A stretch of DNA of 64,000 bases from Geodermatophilus aquaeductus (GCF_900182545.1 NZ_FXTJ01000015.1:1-64000), one strand, 5' to 3'. Shown: positions 48,256 through 56,736, numbered from the stretch's first letter. The notes: generated by a model not told the origin, from the letters alone. Made by a program: numbers and translations.

Positions 48256-49650
48256 ATGGCACGCCCACGACCTCTCAGCCCCGCGGACGCGGCTTTCCTC
48301 TATGCCGAGACGCGGGAGGCACCCCAGCACGTCGGCACCCTGATGCGACTGCGGCCGCCCGAGGATGCGCCGCCGGAGTACCTGCGCGGCGTCTTCGAGC
48401 GGCTCCGAACCGCACCGTCGGTCGCCAACCCGTGGAATGGCCGGCTCGCCACGCCGTGGTTCCAGTACAACCCTCTCCACGCCTGGGTCGAGGACAAGGA
48501 CTTCGACTTCGACTACCACGTACGCCGCACCGCCGTGCCCGCCCCCGGCGACGAGCGCGAGCTCGGCACCCTCGTCGCCCGGTTGCACGCCAGCCCCCTC
48601 GACCTGTCCAAGCCCCTGTGGGAGCTGCACGTCATCGAGGGACTCGAGGACGGCGGCTTCGCGCTGTTCGCCAAGGTGCACCACTCCCTCGTGGACGGCT
48701 ACACGCTCACGAAGGCCCACGAGCGCGCCTTCACCACCGACCCGGACAGCGCGCAGTCGCGCCTGTTCTACGACGTCCCGCTCAAGACCTCGGCCGCCTC
48801 CGACGACCTCGCCGCCTCGTGGGCGAGCCCGACAGGCCTGCTCCGCTCCGCCGGCCAGGGTGTCCGCGCGCTCGGCCCGTTGACCCGCGCGCTCAGCCGG
48901 CTCACATGGAACCGCGGCGCGCTGGTCGGGACCTTCCAGGCACCGCACACCCCGTTCAACCAGCGGATCACCCGCAACCGCCGCTTCGCGACGCAGCAGT
49001 ACCCGCTGGGGCAACTCAAGCGGCTGGCCAAGATCAGCGGGACCACGCTCAACGACATCGCCCTGGCCGTCTGCGGCGGCGGCATCCGGAGATACCTGCT
49101 CGAGCTGGGCGAGCTGCCGGACACCCCCCTGGTCGCCTTCGTCCCGGTGAACATCCGGCCCAAGGACGACCCGGGCGGCGGCAACGCCGTCGGCGCCCTG
49201 CTGGCTTCGATGGCGACCGACGTGGCCGACCCCATCGAGCGGCTGCGGGCGGTCAACGCATCCACGACCGAGGCCAAGAACCAGTTCGACGGGATGACCC
49301 CGGAGGCCATCACGGCCTACAGCTCGATGCTGATGGCGCCCGTCGGACTGCAGACGCTGAGCGCCGTCACCGGGCTCGGCCCACCGCGACACCTGTTCAA
49401 CGTGGTCGTCTCGAACGTGCCCGGGCCGGCCGAGCCGCTCTACTTCGCCGGAGCCCGCGTGGAAGCGATGTACCCGGCCTCGATCGTGAGCAACGGTCTT
49501 GCCCTGAACATCACGTTGTTCAGCTACGCGGGCCAGATGCACCTCGGGTTCACCGGCTGCCGCGACACCGTCCCCCACCTCCAGAAACTCGCCGTCTACA
49601 CCGGCGAGGCCGTGGCGGAGCTCGAGCAGGCGCTCCCCCTGGAGTCTTGA
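48256..49650 (+). CDS. WS/DGAT-family O-acyltransferase
   Basis: The 464-residue protein is a wax ester synthase/diacylglycerol acyltransferase-type enzyme. It begins PRPLSPADAAFLYAE, as the family does. The catalytic motif HHSLVDG (HHxxxDG) lies near residues 140-146, GTTLNDIALAVCGGG near 260-275, and a C-terminal VVSNVPGPAEPLYFAGA near 380. It should transfer acyl-CoA chains to diacylglycerol or alcohols, giving storage lipid. GGAAGGAG precedes ATG 48256. It is the only clear gene between the two copies of the Prim-Pol 3' end, and the flanking DNA is poorly coding, so it may have arrived by integration. Confidence 0.93.
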   Translation: MARPRPLSPADAAFLYAETREAPQHVGTLMRLRPPEDAPPEYLRGVFERLRTAPSVANPWNGRLATPWFQYNPLHAWVEDKDFDFDYHVRRTAVPAPGDERELGTLVARLHASPLDLSKPLWELHVIEGLEDGGFALFAKVHHSLVDGYTLTKAHERAFTTDPDSAQSRLFYDVPLKTSAASDDLAASWASPTGLLRSAGQGVRALGPLTRALSRLTWNRGALVGTFQAPHTPFNQRITRNRRFATQQYPLGQLKRLAKISGTTLNDIALAVCGGGIRRYLLELGELPDTPLVAFVPVNIRPKDDPGGGNAVGALLASMATDVADPIERLRAVNASTTEAKNQFDGMTPEAITAYSSMLMAPVGLQTLSAVTGLGPPRHLFNVVVSNVPGPAEPLYFAGARVEAMYPASIVSNGLALNITLFSYAGQMHLGFTGCRDTVPHLQKLAVYTGEAVAELEQALPLES

Positions 49651-49898
49651 CGGGCATCACACGCCTTCGACACGACGGCGCCATCAGGCTCGGAGGCCAG
49701 GTGCCGTGGCCCTCTCCCGCGTCTGCCGATGCGGCCGATCACTGCTCGAGCGGCAGCGAGCACGACTACCGTGAACGGTGGGCGGCCGGGATCGATGCGC
49801 CGCTCCCAGGCGTGAGAACTCGCCCGACAACTCCCGCACTCTCGCTCATGCGCGACCTGCGGTTCCGCCGCTCCGAACAGCGCTCTCGGGGTTCGCTC

Positions 49899-50020
49899 CC
49901 CGAAGATGCCCGGCGAGCCGATGCGGGTCCAGCCGAGCCGCGCCAGGCGTCCTACCAGCGCGGACGGATGAGTCACCGCTCGAGGCCAGGGAAGCGCAGC
50001 GATCACTCGACGGACAACCA
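49899..50020 (+). repeat. direct repeat copy B: detached Prim-Pol 3' end
   Basis: In the frame starting at 49900 this encodes PKMPGEPMRVQPSRARRPTS, then ADG and a stop, where copy A has ADE and a stop. The four differences within the first 68 bases are all synonymous. Similarity ends abruptly upstream of the CCGAAG codons. This is a fragment of a homologous gene end, not random similarity. Confidence 0.85.
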
Positions 50021-50100
50021 ACGATGACGACGAGGCGTGGGCCCCGGCGCTGCCGGCGCTCCCCGGCGACCCCTGGCCGAGCTCCTTGACCACAGCTGGC

Positions 50101-50116
50101 CAATTGACCACAATTG
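50101..50116 (+). promoter_or_regulatory. candidate autoregulatory operator of the toxin-antitoxin pair
   Basis: Two CAATTG palindromes (50101-50106, 50111-50116) lie 10 bases apart, just before the antitoxin ATG at 50122. They are unusually AT-rich for this window. Phd/YefM antitoxins repress their own promoters through short palindromes of this type. Confidence 0.5.
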
Positions 50117-50121
50117 AGGTC

Positions 50122-50397
50122 ATGACGACGCAGTCGCTGGCGGCGGTCAAGGCGCACTTCAGCCAGGTGATCGACGAGGTCGCCGGCACGCACGAACGCG
50201 TCACCGTCACCAGGAACGGCAGCCCGGTCGCGGTCATCCTCGCCGTCGAGGACTACGAGTCCCTGGTGGAGACCCTGGAGATCCTCTCCGATCCCCGAGC
50301 GCGATCGGAGATCAGGCAGGCCGAGGAAGCGATGGCCACCGGTGAGGTCTACGGCGAGGCCGAGGTGCGTGCCGCACTCGCGGCCCGCCGGCGGTGA
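50122..50397 (+). CDS. Phd/YefM-family antitoxin
   Basis: The 91-residue protein has the Phd/YefM N-terminal DNA-binding fold (SLAAVKAHFSQVIDEVAGTHERVTVTRNGSPVAVILAVEDYESL, here read as its consecutive elements). A charged, probably disordered C-terminal toxin-wrapping tail follows (from about residue 55). ATG 50122 gives the usual N-terminus; the frame is open 12 codons upstream but without similarity. Its stop overlaps the RelE start as GTGA, giving coupled translation with the antitoxin first. It lies directly after repeat copy B, in a region that looks mobile. Confidence 0.92.
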   Translation: MTTQSLAAVKAHFSQVIDEVAGTHERVTVTRNGSPVAVILAVEDYESLVETLEILSDPRARSEIRQAEEAMATGEVYGEAEVRAALAARRR

Positions 50398-50669
50398 CCG
50401 GCCCTCGTCATCACACCGTCGTCCTCTCGGCAGCGGCCAAACGTGCCATCGAGCGCGACCTCCCCGAGCCGGTGGCTGTTGCGGTCGTCGACTTCCTCTT
50501 CGGGCCGCTGGCTGCGGACCCGTACCGCGTCGGGAAGCCGTTGCGCTTCGATCTCGAGGGCTACTGGTCCGCGCGACGGGGCCAGTACCGCGTCATCTAC
50601 TCGATCCACGACGACGAGGTCCTCGTCAGGGTCGTGCGCATCTCGCACCGCGCCGACGTCTACGGCTGA
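50394..50669 (+). CDS. RelE/ParE-family toxin
   Basis: The 91-residue protein matches the RelE fold: HTVVLSAAAKRAIERDLPEP, ADPYRVGKPLRFDLEGYWSARRGQYRVIY (two conserved stretches) and VLVRVVRISHRADVY at the end. The Arg residues in YWSARRGQYRVIY and the final His/Tyr segment correspond to the usual mRNA-cleavage surface of RelE-type toxins. It starts at GTG 50394, overlapping the antitoxin stop. The intact length and motifs suggest a functional pair. A ribosome-dependent mRNase role is family knowledge. Confidence 0.92.
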   Translation: MTGPRHHTVVLSAAAKRAIERDLPEPVAVAVVDFLFGPLAADPYRVGKPLRFDLEGYWSARRGQYRVIYSIHDDEVLVRVVRISHRADVYG

Positions 50670-50933
50670 CCGGTCTCTCGGTGCCGGCGCGGGATCCGGA
50701 CCGAGAAGACGGGCTCGAGGACCCACTGGCGTCGTTCCCGCGGCATCTGCGAGACGCCGCGAAGCCGCGGACGATCGGGATCTCCAGCCAGGCCGTGCGG
50801 CACTTCGGCCGCTGGCGGAGCACCGGAGGAGAACGGGAGAAGGCCCCACCGACGGCAACGAACTCCCCAGCCCGCCTGACGAGCCCGTCCCCATCCCGGC
50901 CCCTCCCAGGGGTCGACGACCAGGGAGCCACCC

Positions 50934-51914
50934 GTGCGCGCTGCAGTCATCACCACCCTCACCGGTCCGGACGCGGTCGAGGTCCGCGACATCCCGGCCC
51001 CGGTGCCGCAACCGGGACAGGTGCTGGTCGACGTGCACGTCGCGGGCGTCGTCTTCCCCGACGTCCTGCAGACCCGCGGGGAGTACCAGCACCGGCCCGA
51101 GCTGCCCTTCACCCCGGGCTGGGAGGTCGCCGGGGTCGTCCGCGAGGACGCCGGTGGTCTCCGGGCCGGTGACCGGGTGGCGGCCATGCCGGTCACCGGC
51201 GGCTTCGCCGAGACCGTCGCCGTCGACGCGGACATGGTCTTCCCGCTGCCCGACGGCGTGCCGTTCGACAAGGGTTCGGCGCTGCCGTTGAACTACCTGA
51301 CCATGCACTTCGCGCTGCTCCGCCGCGCGCGGTTGACGACGGGCGAGACCGTTCTGGTGCACGGCGCGGCCGGCGGCGTCGGCACTGCTGCGTGCCAGTT
51401 GGCGGTGGCCTACGGAGCACGGGTGATCGCGGTCGTGTCGACCCCGGACAAGGGCGAGGTCGCCCGGGCCGCGGGTGCCCACGAGGTCGTGCCGGTGGAC
51501 GGTTTCCGCGAGGAGGTCCGCCGGCTCACCGACGGCCGAGGGGCGGACGTCGTCGTCGACCCGGTCGGCGGTGACCGCTTTCCCGACTCGCTGCGTTCCC
51601 TGGCCAGGGAGGGCAGGCTCGTCGTGCTCGGCTTCACCGGCCGCGAGATCCCCACGGTGGAGGTCAACCGGCTGCTGCTGGCCAACACCACGGTGATGGG
51701 TGCCGCTTCCGCGGAGTTCTGGCGGACCGAGCCCTCCTACGTCGGCCGGCAGTGGCGCGACCTGGTGCCCCTGGTGCAGTCGGGTGCGATCGACCCACCG
51801 ATCGGCTCGGTGTTCGGCCTGGACGACGTCGCAGCGGCGATCCGCGAGCTCGACGAGCGCCGGGCGACAGGACGGGTCCTCCTCCGCGTGCGCGAGACGA
51901 CCGCGTCCCGGTGA
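50934..51914 (+). CDS. NADPH:quinone oxidoreductase-like zinc-free MDR enzyme
   Basis: The 326-residue protein is a medium-chain dehydrogenase/reductase of the quinone-reductase branch. The N-terminal GroES-like domain includes PGQVLVDVHVAGVVFPDVLQ and FTPGWEVAGVV. The Rossmann domain contains LVHGAAGGVGTAACQLA near residues 140-156 and ADVVVDPVGGD. The catalytic zinc Cys and His ligands of alcohol dehydrogenases are absent. It should reduce quinones or enones with NADPH. GTG 50934 follows CAGGGAGCC. The 264 bases upstream hold no gene I can support. It is not part of the TetR-controlled operon on the opposite strand. Confidence 0.92.
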   Translation: MRAAVITTLTGPDAVEVRDIPAPVPQPGQVLVDVHVAGVVFPDVLQTRGEYQHRPELPFTPGWEVAGVVREDAGGLRAGDRVAAMPVTGGFAETVAVDADMVFPLPDGVPFDKGSALPLNYLTMHFALLRRARLTTGETVLVHGAAGGVGTAACQLAVAYGARVIAVVSTPDKGEVARAAGAHEVVPVDGFREEVRRLTDGRGADVVVDPVGGDRFPDSLRSLAREGRLVVLGFTGREIPTVEVNRLLLANTTVMGAASAEFWRTEPSYVGRQWRDLVPLVQSGAIDPPIGSVFGLDDVAAAIRELDERRATGRVLLRVRETTASR

Positions 51915-52047
51915 CCGGGTCGTCGCCACGGACCGGGGGCAGCTACTACTACGAGGACGTCCGCACCGGACCCTCTTCGACCAGCGCGACCAGGCCCTCC
52001 AGGACGGCGAGATCCCCGTGGTGGTCAGCCGCCGCCCCGCCGGCTGA
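51911..52047 (+). pseudogene. possible frameshifted small gene
   Basis: GTG 51911 overlaps the preceding stop (GTGA) and begins MTGSSPRTGGSYYYEDVRTG, which looks like a real small-protein N-terminus. A second frame then gives RTLFDQRDQALQDGEIPVVV and a stop at 52047, which has natural composition, while the original frame turns Ser/Arg-rich. One shift near 51970 would join them. I do not recognise the family; it may also be chance. Confidence 0.25.
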
Positions 52048-52098
52048 CCTCCCGGTCACGACCACCGCCCGGACGGCGGCGTCCCGCGATGGCTGGGG

Positions 52099-52845
52099 TC
52101 ACGAGTAGAGCAGCCGGTTCACCTGCACGAGGAAGTCCGGCCCTCGGTCGACCGTCGGGTCCCCCAGCAACTCGGCGAGGACGGTCATCGCCAGGTCGCG
52201 CCGCCGAGGTGAGCGGGTGGCGACCGCTGCCGCCAGGGCGCCGGGTACCTCCTCGCGGGTGAGGTCGGTGCAGTAGACCGGCGCTCCGGGCTGCTGGCGC
52301 CACGAGTCGGCCAGCGGCCCGGCGTCGACGGCGTCCAAGCCCGTGTCCTCGACCAGCGCCATGCCCAGCGCCCGGTCCGCCTCCGCATCCGCGGCGACGG
52401 GGATGGCGATCCGACCGGGGGTGCCGGCAGCCGCGTGCTTGGTGGCGAACGAGCCCGAGAGGATGGCGTTCCACGCCTTGACGACGGGGCGGCCGAGCTG
52501 CTCGGCGACCCACAGGCTCTCGACCTGTCCCTCGTCGAGGGCGGTGATGTGGCCGTCGCGGAACGGGTAGTAGTTCGAGGTGTCCAGCAGGACGGCGCCG
52601 GCCGGCAGCCGGTCCACGAGCGGCCGGATGTCCGGGACACGGACGAGCGGGATGGACACGACCAGTGCCTCGACGTCGGTGACGACGTCGTGGGCGTGGA
52701 CGGCCCGTCCGCCCGAGGCGGTCACCTCGGCCGGGATGGTCTCCGGGCCGCGGGAGTTGGCGACCTTGACCTCGTGCCCGGCGGTGCTGAGTCGTTGGGT
52801 CAGGGTGGCGCCGATGTTGCCGACGCCGAGGATGCCGATCTGCAT
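52099..52845 (-). CDS. F420-dependent NADP reductase-like NAD(P)-binding protein
   Basis: The 248-residue protein begins with a Rossmann motif, IGILGVGNIGATLTQRLSTAG, read with GxGxxG at residues 6-11, followed by VANSRGPE as in NADPH-dependent F420 reductases (F420_oxidored family). VVSIPLVRVPDIRPLVD and LLDTSNYYPFRDG match the family core. The last gene of a three-gene leftward operon with a flavin monooxygenase and an MFS pump, it may supply reduced cofactor or act on the same substrate. AAGGAGAACCAGC precedes ATG 52845. The real electron partner (F420 or other) cannot be read from sequence. Confidence 0.85.
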   Translation of the reverse strand: MQIGILGVGNIGATLTQRLSTAGHEVKVANSRGPETIPAEVTASGGRAVHAHDVVTDVEALVVSIPLVRVPDIRPLVDRLPAGAVLLDTSNYYPFRDGHITALDEGQVESLWVAEQLGRPVVKAWNAILSGSFATKHAAAGTPGRIAIPVAADAEADRALGMALVEDTGLDAVDAGPLADSWRQQPGAPVYCTDLTREEVPGALAAAVATRSPRRRDLAMTVLAELLGDPTVDRGPDFLVQVNRLLYS

Positions 52846-52866
52846 GCTGGTTCTCCTTGGTCGTGT

Positions 52867-52886
52867 GGTCAGGTCAGGTCAGGTCA
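52867..52886. repeat. four tandem GGTCA pentamers at the MFS gene stop
   Basis: GGTCA is repeated four times; the MFS gene stop codon falls inside the third copy. Because the stop is met in the first units read, changing copy number would not alter the protein. Confidence 0.7.
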
Positions 52887-54360
52887 GGTGGGGCGTGGGC
52901 GCGGTCGGTGCGCGCCGCACGACGAGGGTGCCGAGGACGGCGCCGAGGCCGAGGACCGCCGCGGTCACGAAGGCGGCCTGCCCCGCGGACTCGGCCTGGG
53001 CGAGGGTGAGCACGCCGGCGTCCGCGGCGTCCGAGCCGATGGTGTAGGCCGAGATGAGCACAGCCCCGCCCGCGGCGCCGGCCAACTGCTGGACGGTCGT
53101 GAAGGCCGCGGTGCCGTGCGGGTAGAGGTCGGCGCGGAGGCCTGCGAGCGCCGTCGTCGTCATGGGTGCCCACATCAGGGCCTGTGATCCGGACATGACC
53201 AGGTAGGCCACCAGGGCCGTGCCGACCCCGGTGCTCTCGTCCACCGTGGCGAGGAACCACAGGGACGCCGTCCAGATGACCGCGCCGGGGACGGCCAGGG
53301 GGCGCGGGCCGACCCGGTCGTACACCCGCCCGCCCAACGCCGAGACCAGCGAGATGGCCGCTCCGCCCGGCACCAGGAACAGGCCGAGGGACAGCGTGCT
53401 CAACCCGAGGACGCTGGTCAGGATCAGCGGCAGCACGATCAGGCTGCCGAAGCCGATCATCGCGATCACGAGCATCACCAGCAGGGGGAGCACGAACGAC
53501 CGGGACCGGAAGATCCGCACGTCCAGCAGCGCATCGCCGGAGCGCTGCAGGGCGACCTGGCGCAGGACGAAGGCCGCGACGCCGGCCACGCCCACCGTGA
53601 TCGGGACGTACGGGGCGACGGGCACGTGCCCGGACACCGACTCACCGATCGACGCCAGCCCGTAGACCAGCGCCCCGAAACCGACCGCGGACAGCACCAG
53701 GGACAGCACGTCGAGCGTCACCGGCTCGGGCGTGGTGGTGTTGCGGAGCTTCCACGCCCCGAAGGCCAGAGCGAGGACGGCGACCGGCAGCATCAGGAGG
53801 AACAGCCAGCGCCAGCTCAGCTGCGACAGCACCACGCCGGACAGCGCGGGTCCGACCGCCGGAGCGACGGCCGGCACGGCCGTGACGATCGCCATCATCG
53901 AGCCGCGGCGCGCGGCGGGCACCAGTCGCATCGCGGTGGTCATCAGCAGGGGCAGGAAGACGGCGGTCCCGACGGCCTGGATGATCCGGCCGGCGAACAG
54001 GACGCCGAAGCCCGGGGCGGCGGCGGCGATGGCCGTCCCGACGGCGAACAGCGACATCGCGCCCAGGAAGATCGTCCGCAGGTGCCAGCGGCGCATCACG
54101 AAGCCGGTCGCCGGGATGAGCACCGCCAGCGTCAGCAGGTAGCCGGTCGTGAGCCACTGCCCGGTGGTCGGGGTGATGCCCAGGTCGGCGATGAGGGTCG
54201 GGAGCGCGACGCCGAGCATCATCTCGTTGAGCAGGACGGTGAACGTCGAGGCCATGAGCAGGCCGATGACGAGGGCGCTCCCTGGCGCCAGCCGGTCACT
54301 GGAGCCGGTCTGGGGTGCGAGGGGTGCGAGGTCGGGTGCCGGAGGGTCCTGGATGGCCAT
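52879..54360 (-). CDS. DHA2-family MFS drug exporter
   Basis: The 493-residue protein has about 14 hydrophobic segments. The DHA2-type helix 1 contains LNEMMLGVALPTLIADLG with TTGQWLTTGYLL in helix 2, and motif C-like AVAPAVGPALSGVV near residue 145 marks it as an antiporter. It should export a small toxic compound using the proton gradient. ATG 54360 is the start, 38 bases after the monooxygenase gene, and the F420-reductase-like gene follows by 33 bases. With the divergent TetR gene this makes a classic inducible export/detoxification operon. Confidence 0.92.
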   Translation of the reverse strand: MAIQDPPAPDLAPLAPQTGSSDRLAPGSALVIGLLMASTFTVLLNEMMLGVALPTLIADLGITPTTGQWLTTGYLLTLAVLIPATGFVMRRWHLRTIFLGAMSLFAVGTAIAAAAPGFGVLFAGRIIQAVGTAVFLPLLMTTAMRLVPAARRGSMMAIVTAVPAVAPAVGPALSGVVLSQLSWRWLFLLMLPVAVLALAFGAWKLRNTTTPEPVTLDVLSLVLSAVGFGALVYGLASIGESVSGHVPVAPYVPITVGVAGVAAFVLRQVALQRSGDALLDVRIFRSRSFVLPLLVMLVIAMIGFGSLIVLPLILTSVLGLSTLSLGLFLVPGGAAISLVSALGGRVYDRVGPRPLAVPGAVIWTASLWFLATVDESTGVGTALVAYLVMSGSQALMWAPMTTTALAGLRADLYPHGTAAFTTVQQLAGAAGGAVLISAYTIGSDAADAGVLTLAQAESAGQAAFVTAAVLGLGAVLGTLVVRRAPTAPTPHLT

Positions 54361-54398
54361 GGGTGTGCTCTGTCTTCCTTGTCGAGGAGGGTGAGGAG

Positions 54399-55745
54399 TC
54401 AGCTCGACGCGTGCGCCGCTCCGGCGAGGCGCGGGTCGAGGCCGTACTGGTCGGGGGCGCCGAGGTGGTCGCGCAGGGTGGCGCCCTCGTAGTCGCGGTG
54501 GAACAGGCCGCGCTCCTGCAGCAGCGGGACGACCTGGTCGACGAAGGCGTCGATGCCGTCGGCGTGGACGTCGATGGCCAGGGAGAAGCCGTCGCAGGCG
54601 CCGGCCTCGAACCACTGCTGCATGTGGTCGGCGACGTCGGCGGCCGTGCCGGGTACGACCGGGTGGTAGTCGATGACCCCGTGGGCGAGGACGTCCCGCA
54701 GGGACCAGCCCTCCCGCGCGATCTCCAACGTGTGCGGAGCGCGGGGGTCACCCGGACTGGGGCGGGCCGCGGCCAGCTGCTGGTCGGTGAGCGGCTCGTC
54801 CAGCTGCTCGGCGCCCAGCCGCAGCCCGAGCATCGCGCCCAGGTAGGTCACGCGCTGGTCCAGGTCGACCACCTCGTCGAGGCGGCGGCGCCGGTCCAGG
54901 GCGGCGCGACGGGAGGACGCGACGCTGGGCATGAACCCGGCGAACAGCTCCACCTCGTCGGGGTCGCGGCCGACGCGCTCGGCGGCCGCCCGCAGGGCCG
55001 TCCGGTGCGCCCGGCCCTCCTCGATGCTGAACGGGTTGGCGTACACGCCGCTGGCGTAGCGGGCGGCCACCTCCAGCCCGTTCCCTCCGCCGCCGGCCTG
55101 GAAGACCACGGGCTGTCCCTGCTCCGACGGCGGGATGGGCAGTGGCCCCCGGGAGGCGACGTGCCGGCCCTGCAGGTCCACCGGCCGGATCTTGCTCGTG
55201 TCGGCGAACCGCCCGCCGGCGACGTCGCGCACCCAGGCGGCGCGCTCCCAGCTGCCCCACAGCGCCTGGACGATCTGGACGACCTCGTGAGCGCGCTCGT
55301 ACTTCTCCGCCCGCGGGGGCAGCGCCAGGCCGTGGTTCGCGGCCGCCGCCGGGGACGAGGTCGGGACGGCGTTCCAGCCGGCCCGGCCGTGACTGGCCAC
55401 GTCCAGCGCCTTGAACTGGCGGGCGATCGTGTACGGCTCGTTCAGCGTCGTCGAGGCGGTGGCCACCAGTCCGATCCGCTCGGTGCCCCGCGCCATCGAG
55501 GTCAGGACCACCAGCGGGTCGACGGCCATCTGCGGCGCTTCGCGCTCGAGGTCGACGGTCAGCGCCGGGGTGTCGGCCAGGAAGACCAGCTGGATCTTGC
55601 CCCGCTCAGCGGCTTGCGCGTGGCGGACGAGAACGTCCATGTCGGTGTACCCGGACGGGTCGACGCCGGGCATGCGCCAGGCGCCGGGCTGGGCGCCGTA
55701 GCCGTTGGCGATCTGGATGGCGAGGAGCATCTGAGGGGTGGTCAC
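54399..55745 (-). CDS. LLM-class flavin monooxygenase, NtaA/SnaA/DszA type
   Basis: The 448-residue TIM-barrel enzyme has family motifs near LLAIQIANGYGAQPGAWR, LVFLADTPAL, LVATASTTLNEPYTIARQF (residues ~95-113), ASHGRAGWNAVPTSSP and GNGLEVAARYASGVYAN. These belong to the reduced-flavin-dependent monooxygenases that attack chelators, sulfones or antibiotics. It needs FMNH2 or a similar cofactor from a partner reductase. GTG 55745 is chosen because GAAGGA lies upstream. It is the first gene of the operon with the MFS pump and the F420-reductase-like gene, and is divergent from the TetR gene across two palindromes. Confidence 0.92.
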   Translation of the reverse strand: MTTPQMLLAIQIANGYGAQPGAWRMPGVDPSGYTDMDVLVRHAQAAERGKIQLVFLADTPALTVDLEREAPQMAVDPLVVLTSMARGTERIGLVATASTTLNEPYTIARQFKALDVASHGRAGWNAVPTSSPAAAANHGLALPPRAEKYERAHEVVQIVQALWGSWERAAWVRDVAGGRFADTSKIRPVDLQGRHVASRGPLPIPPSEQGQPVVFQAGGGGNGLEVAARYASGVYANPFSIEEGRAHRTALRAAAERVGRDPDEVELFAGFMPSVASSRRAALDRRRRLDEVVDLDQRVTYLGAMLGLRLGAEQLDEPLTDQQLAAARPSPGDPRAPHTLEIAREGWSLRDVLAHGVIDYHPVVPGTAADVADHMQQWFEAGACDGFSLAIDVHADGIDAFVDQVVPLLQERGLFHRDYEGATLRDHLGAPDQYGLDPRLAGAAHASS

Positions 55746-55821
55746 GACTCGTCCTTCGTCTGGAGGCAAGGGCGCCGGTTCCCTGGAGCGGGTGGGACGG
55801 CGGTCGCCGAGGAGCTAAGGT

Positions 55822-55869
55822 GGAGAAGGTCTCCGGTTGACTGCTCAGACCATACGGAGACAGTCTCCG
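55822..55869. promoter_or_regulatory. two palindromic operators between the monooxygenase and TetR genes
   Basis: GGAGAAGGTCTCC (55822-55834) and CGGAGACAGTCTCCG (55855-55869) are palindromes sharing the GGAGA/TCTCC core; the second is perfect with 7-bp arms. They lie 33 bases apart, centre to centre about three helical turns. TTGACT (55837-55842) between them is a possible -35. They are the likely TetR binding sites controlling both directions. Confidence 0.65.
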
Positions 55870-55893
55870 CTTTGCAACGAAGGGTGGTCGGAC

Positions 55894-56529
55894 GTGTCCG
55901 AGACGACAGGAGCGCGTGAGCGCCGGCCACGGACGGACGCACAGCGGAACCGGACGCACATCCTCGACGTCGCCGAGCGGCACTTCTCCGAGCACGGCAT
56001 CACCGGCTCGCTGGACGCCATCGCCAAGCGGGCCGGTGTCGGCGCGGGCACCCTCTACCGGCACTTCCCGAACCGGGACGCGTTGCTCGCCGCGCTGCTC
56101 CGCGCGCGCGACGAGGACCTGATGACCCGCCGCGACGAGATCCGCCGGGAGGAGGCGGACTCCGCAGCAGCGCTCGCCCAGTGGCTCGACGCGCTCGGAC
56201 GCTGGGCCACTGCCTTCGACGGGCTGCCCGAGCCCCTGCGGGCGGCGCTGACCGAGGACAGCTCCCCGCTGGCCCTCACCTGCCAGGGTTATGTCACCGA
56301 CACCGACGAGTTCCTCCGCGCGGCCCAGCGCGACGGCGGCGCCCGTCCCGAGGTGCGCGGCAGGGACCTGTTCCTGGGTGTGCTCGCGACGGCCTGGGTC
56401 CGCGGCGCCGCCATGGCCGACGAGTCCTCGGCCCGGGCACTCACGGCCATGATGCGGTCAGGCTGGGCCGGCCCTGCCCGGATCGCACGCACGGTCTCCG
56501 ACGCTCCGCACCGGCCCGACCAGACGTAG
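55894..56529 (+). CDS. TetR-family repressor
   Basis: The 211-residue protein has an N-terminal HTH (about residues 17-65): ILDVAERHFSEHGITGSLD, AIAKRAGVGAGTLYRHFPNR, then a helical ligand-binding domain. The C-terminal part resembles the SbtR-like group. GTG 55894 is used because AAGGGTGG lies about 10 bases upstream and the frame before it is leader. It is divergent from the monooxygenase operon and two matching palindromes fill the gap, so autoregulation and ligand-released repression of that operon are expected. Ligand unknown, probably a substrate of the monooxygenase or pump. Confidence 0.92.
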   Translation: MSETTGARERRPRTDAQRNRTHILDVAERHFSEHGITGSLDAIAKRAGVGAGTLYRHFPNRDALLAALLRARDEDLMTRRDEIRREEADSAAALAQWLDALGRWATAFDGLPEPLRAALTEDSSPLALTCQGYVTDTDEFLRAAQRDGGARPEVRGRDLFLGVLATAWVRGAAMADESSARALTAMMRSGWAGPARIARTVSDAPHRPDQT

Positions 56530-56576
56530 CTCGCCCGGGTCAGGAACGGGGCACACCTCTCCCTCCGGAGGTCGCC

Positions 56577-56717
56577 ATGGATCTCAGAGACCGACTGCTC
56601 CGGTCCGCGATCGCGGCCGCCGCGGCCGTCGCGGCCGGCCTGCTGACCCGGTCGATGGTGAAGGCCGTCAGTGCTCCCGAGGGCGGGACCACCGACCCTC
56701 CTCCTCGGCCGGGGTGA
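56577..56717 (+). CDS. small membrane protein, DUF4235-like
   Basis: The 46-residue protein has one hydrophobic Ala/Val helix (AIAAAAAVAAGLLTRSMVKAV, read as residues 12-32) followed by a short Gly/Pro tail. GGAGG lies seven bases before ATG 56577, which is the main evidence that it is a gene. The helix and following basic residues recall the start of DUF4235 proteins, but those are about twice as long, so it may be a truncated member. It lies 47 bases after the TetR gene on the same strand. Confidence 0.45.
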   Translation: MDLRDRLLRSAIAAAAAVAAGLLTRSMVKAVSAPEGGTTDPPPRPG

Positions 56718-56736
56718 TCCCGACTGAGCGACCGGC

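Larger units (their letters stand above)
49651..50121 (+). other. 471-base region with repeat copy B and no clear gene
   Basis: No frame here has family motifs. It contains repeat copy B (49899-50020), whose coding part has lost the rest of the Prim-Pol gene, and ends in the CAATTG operator candidate of the toxin-antitoxin pair. Confidence 0.5.

Noticed and set aside
52867-52886. GGTCA pentamer repeat as a phase-variation switch for the MFS gene
   Set aside because: The stop codon is reached within the first repeat units on the coding strand, so changing copy number would not change the protein.
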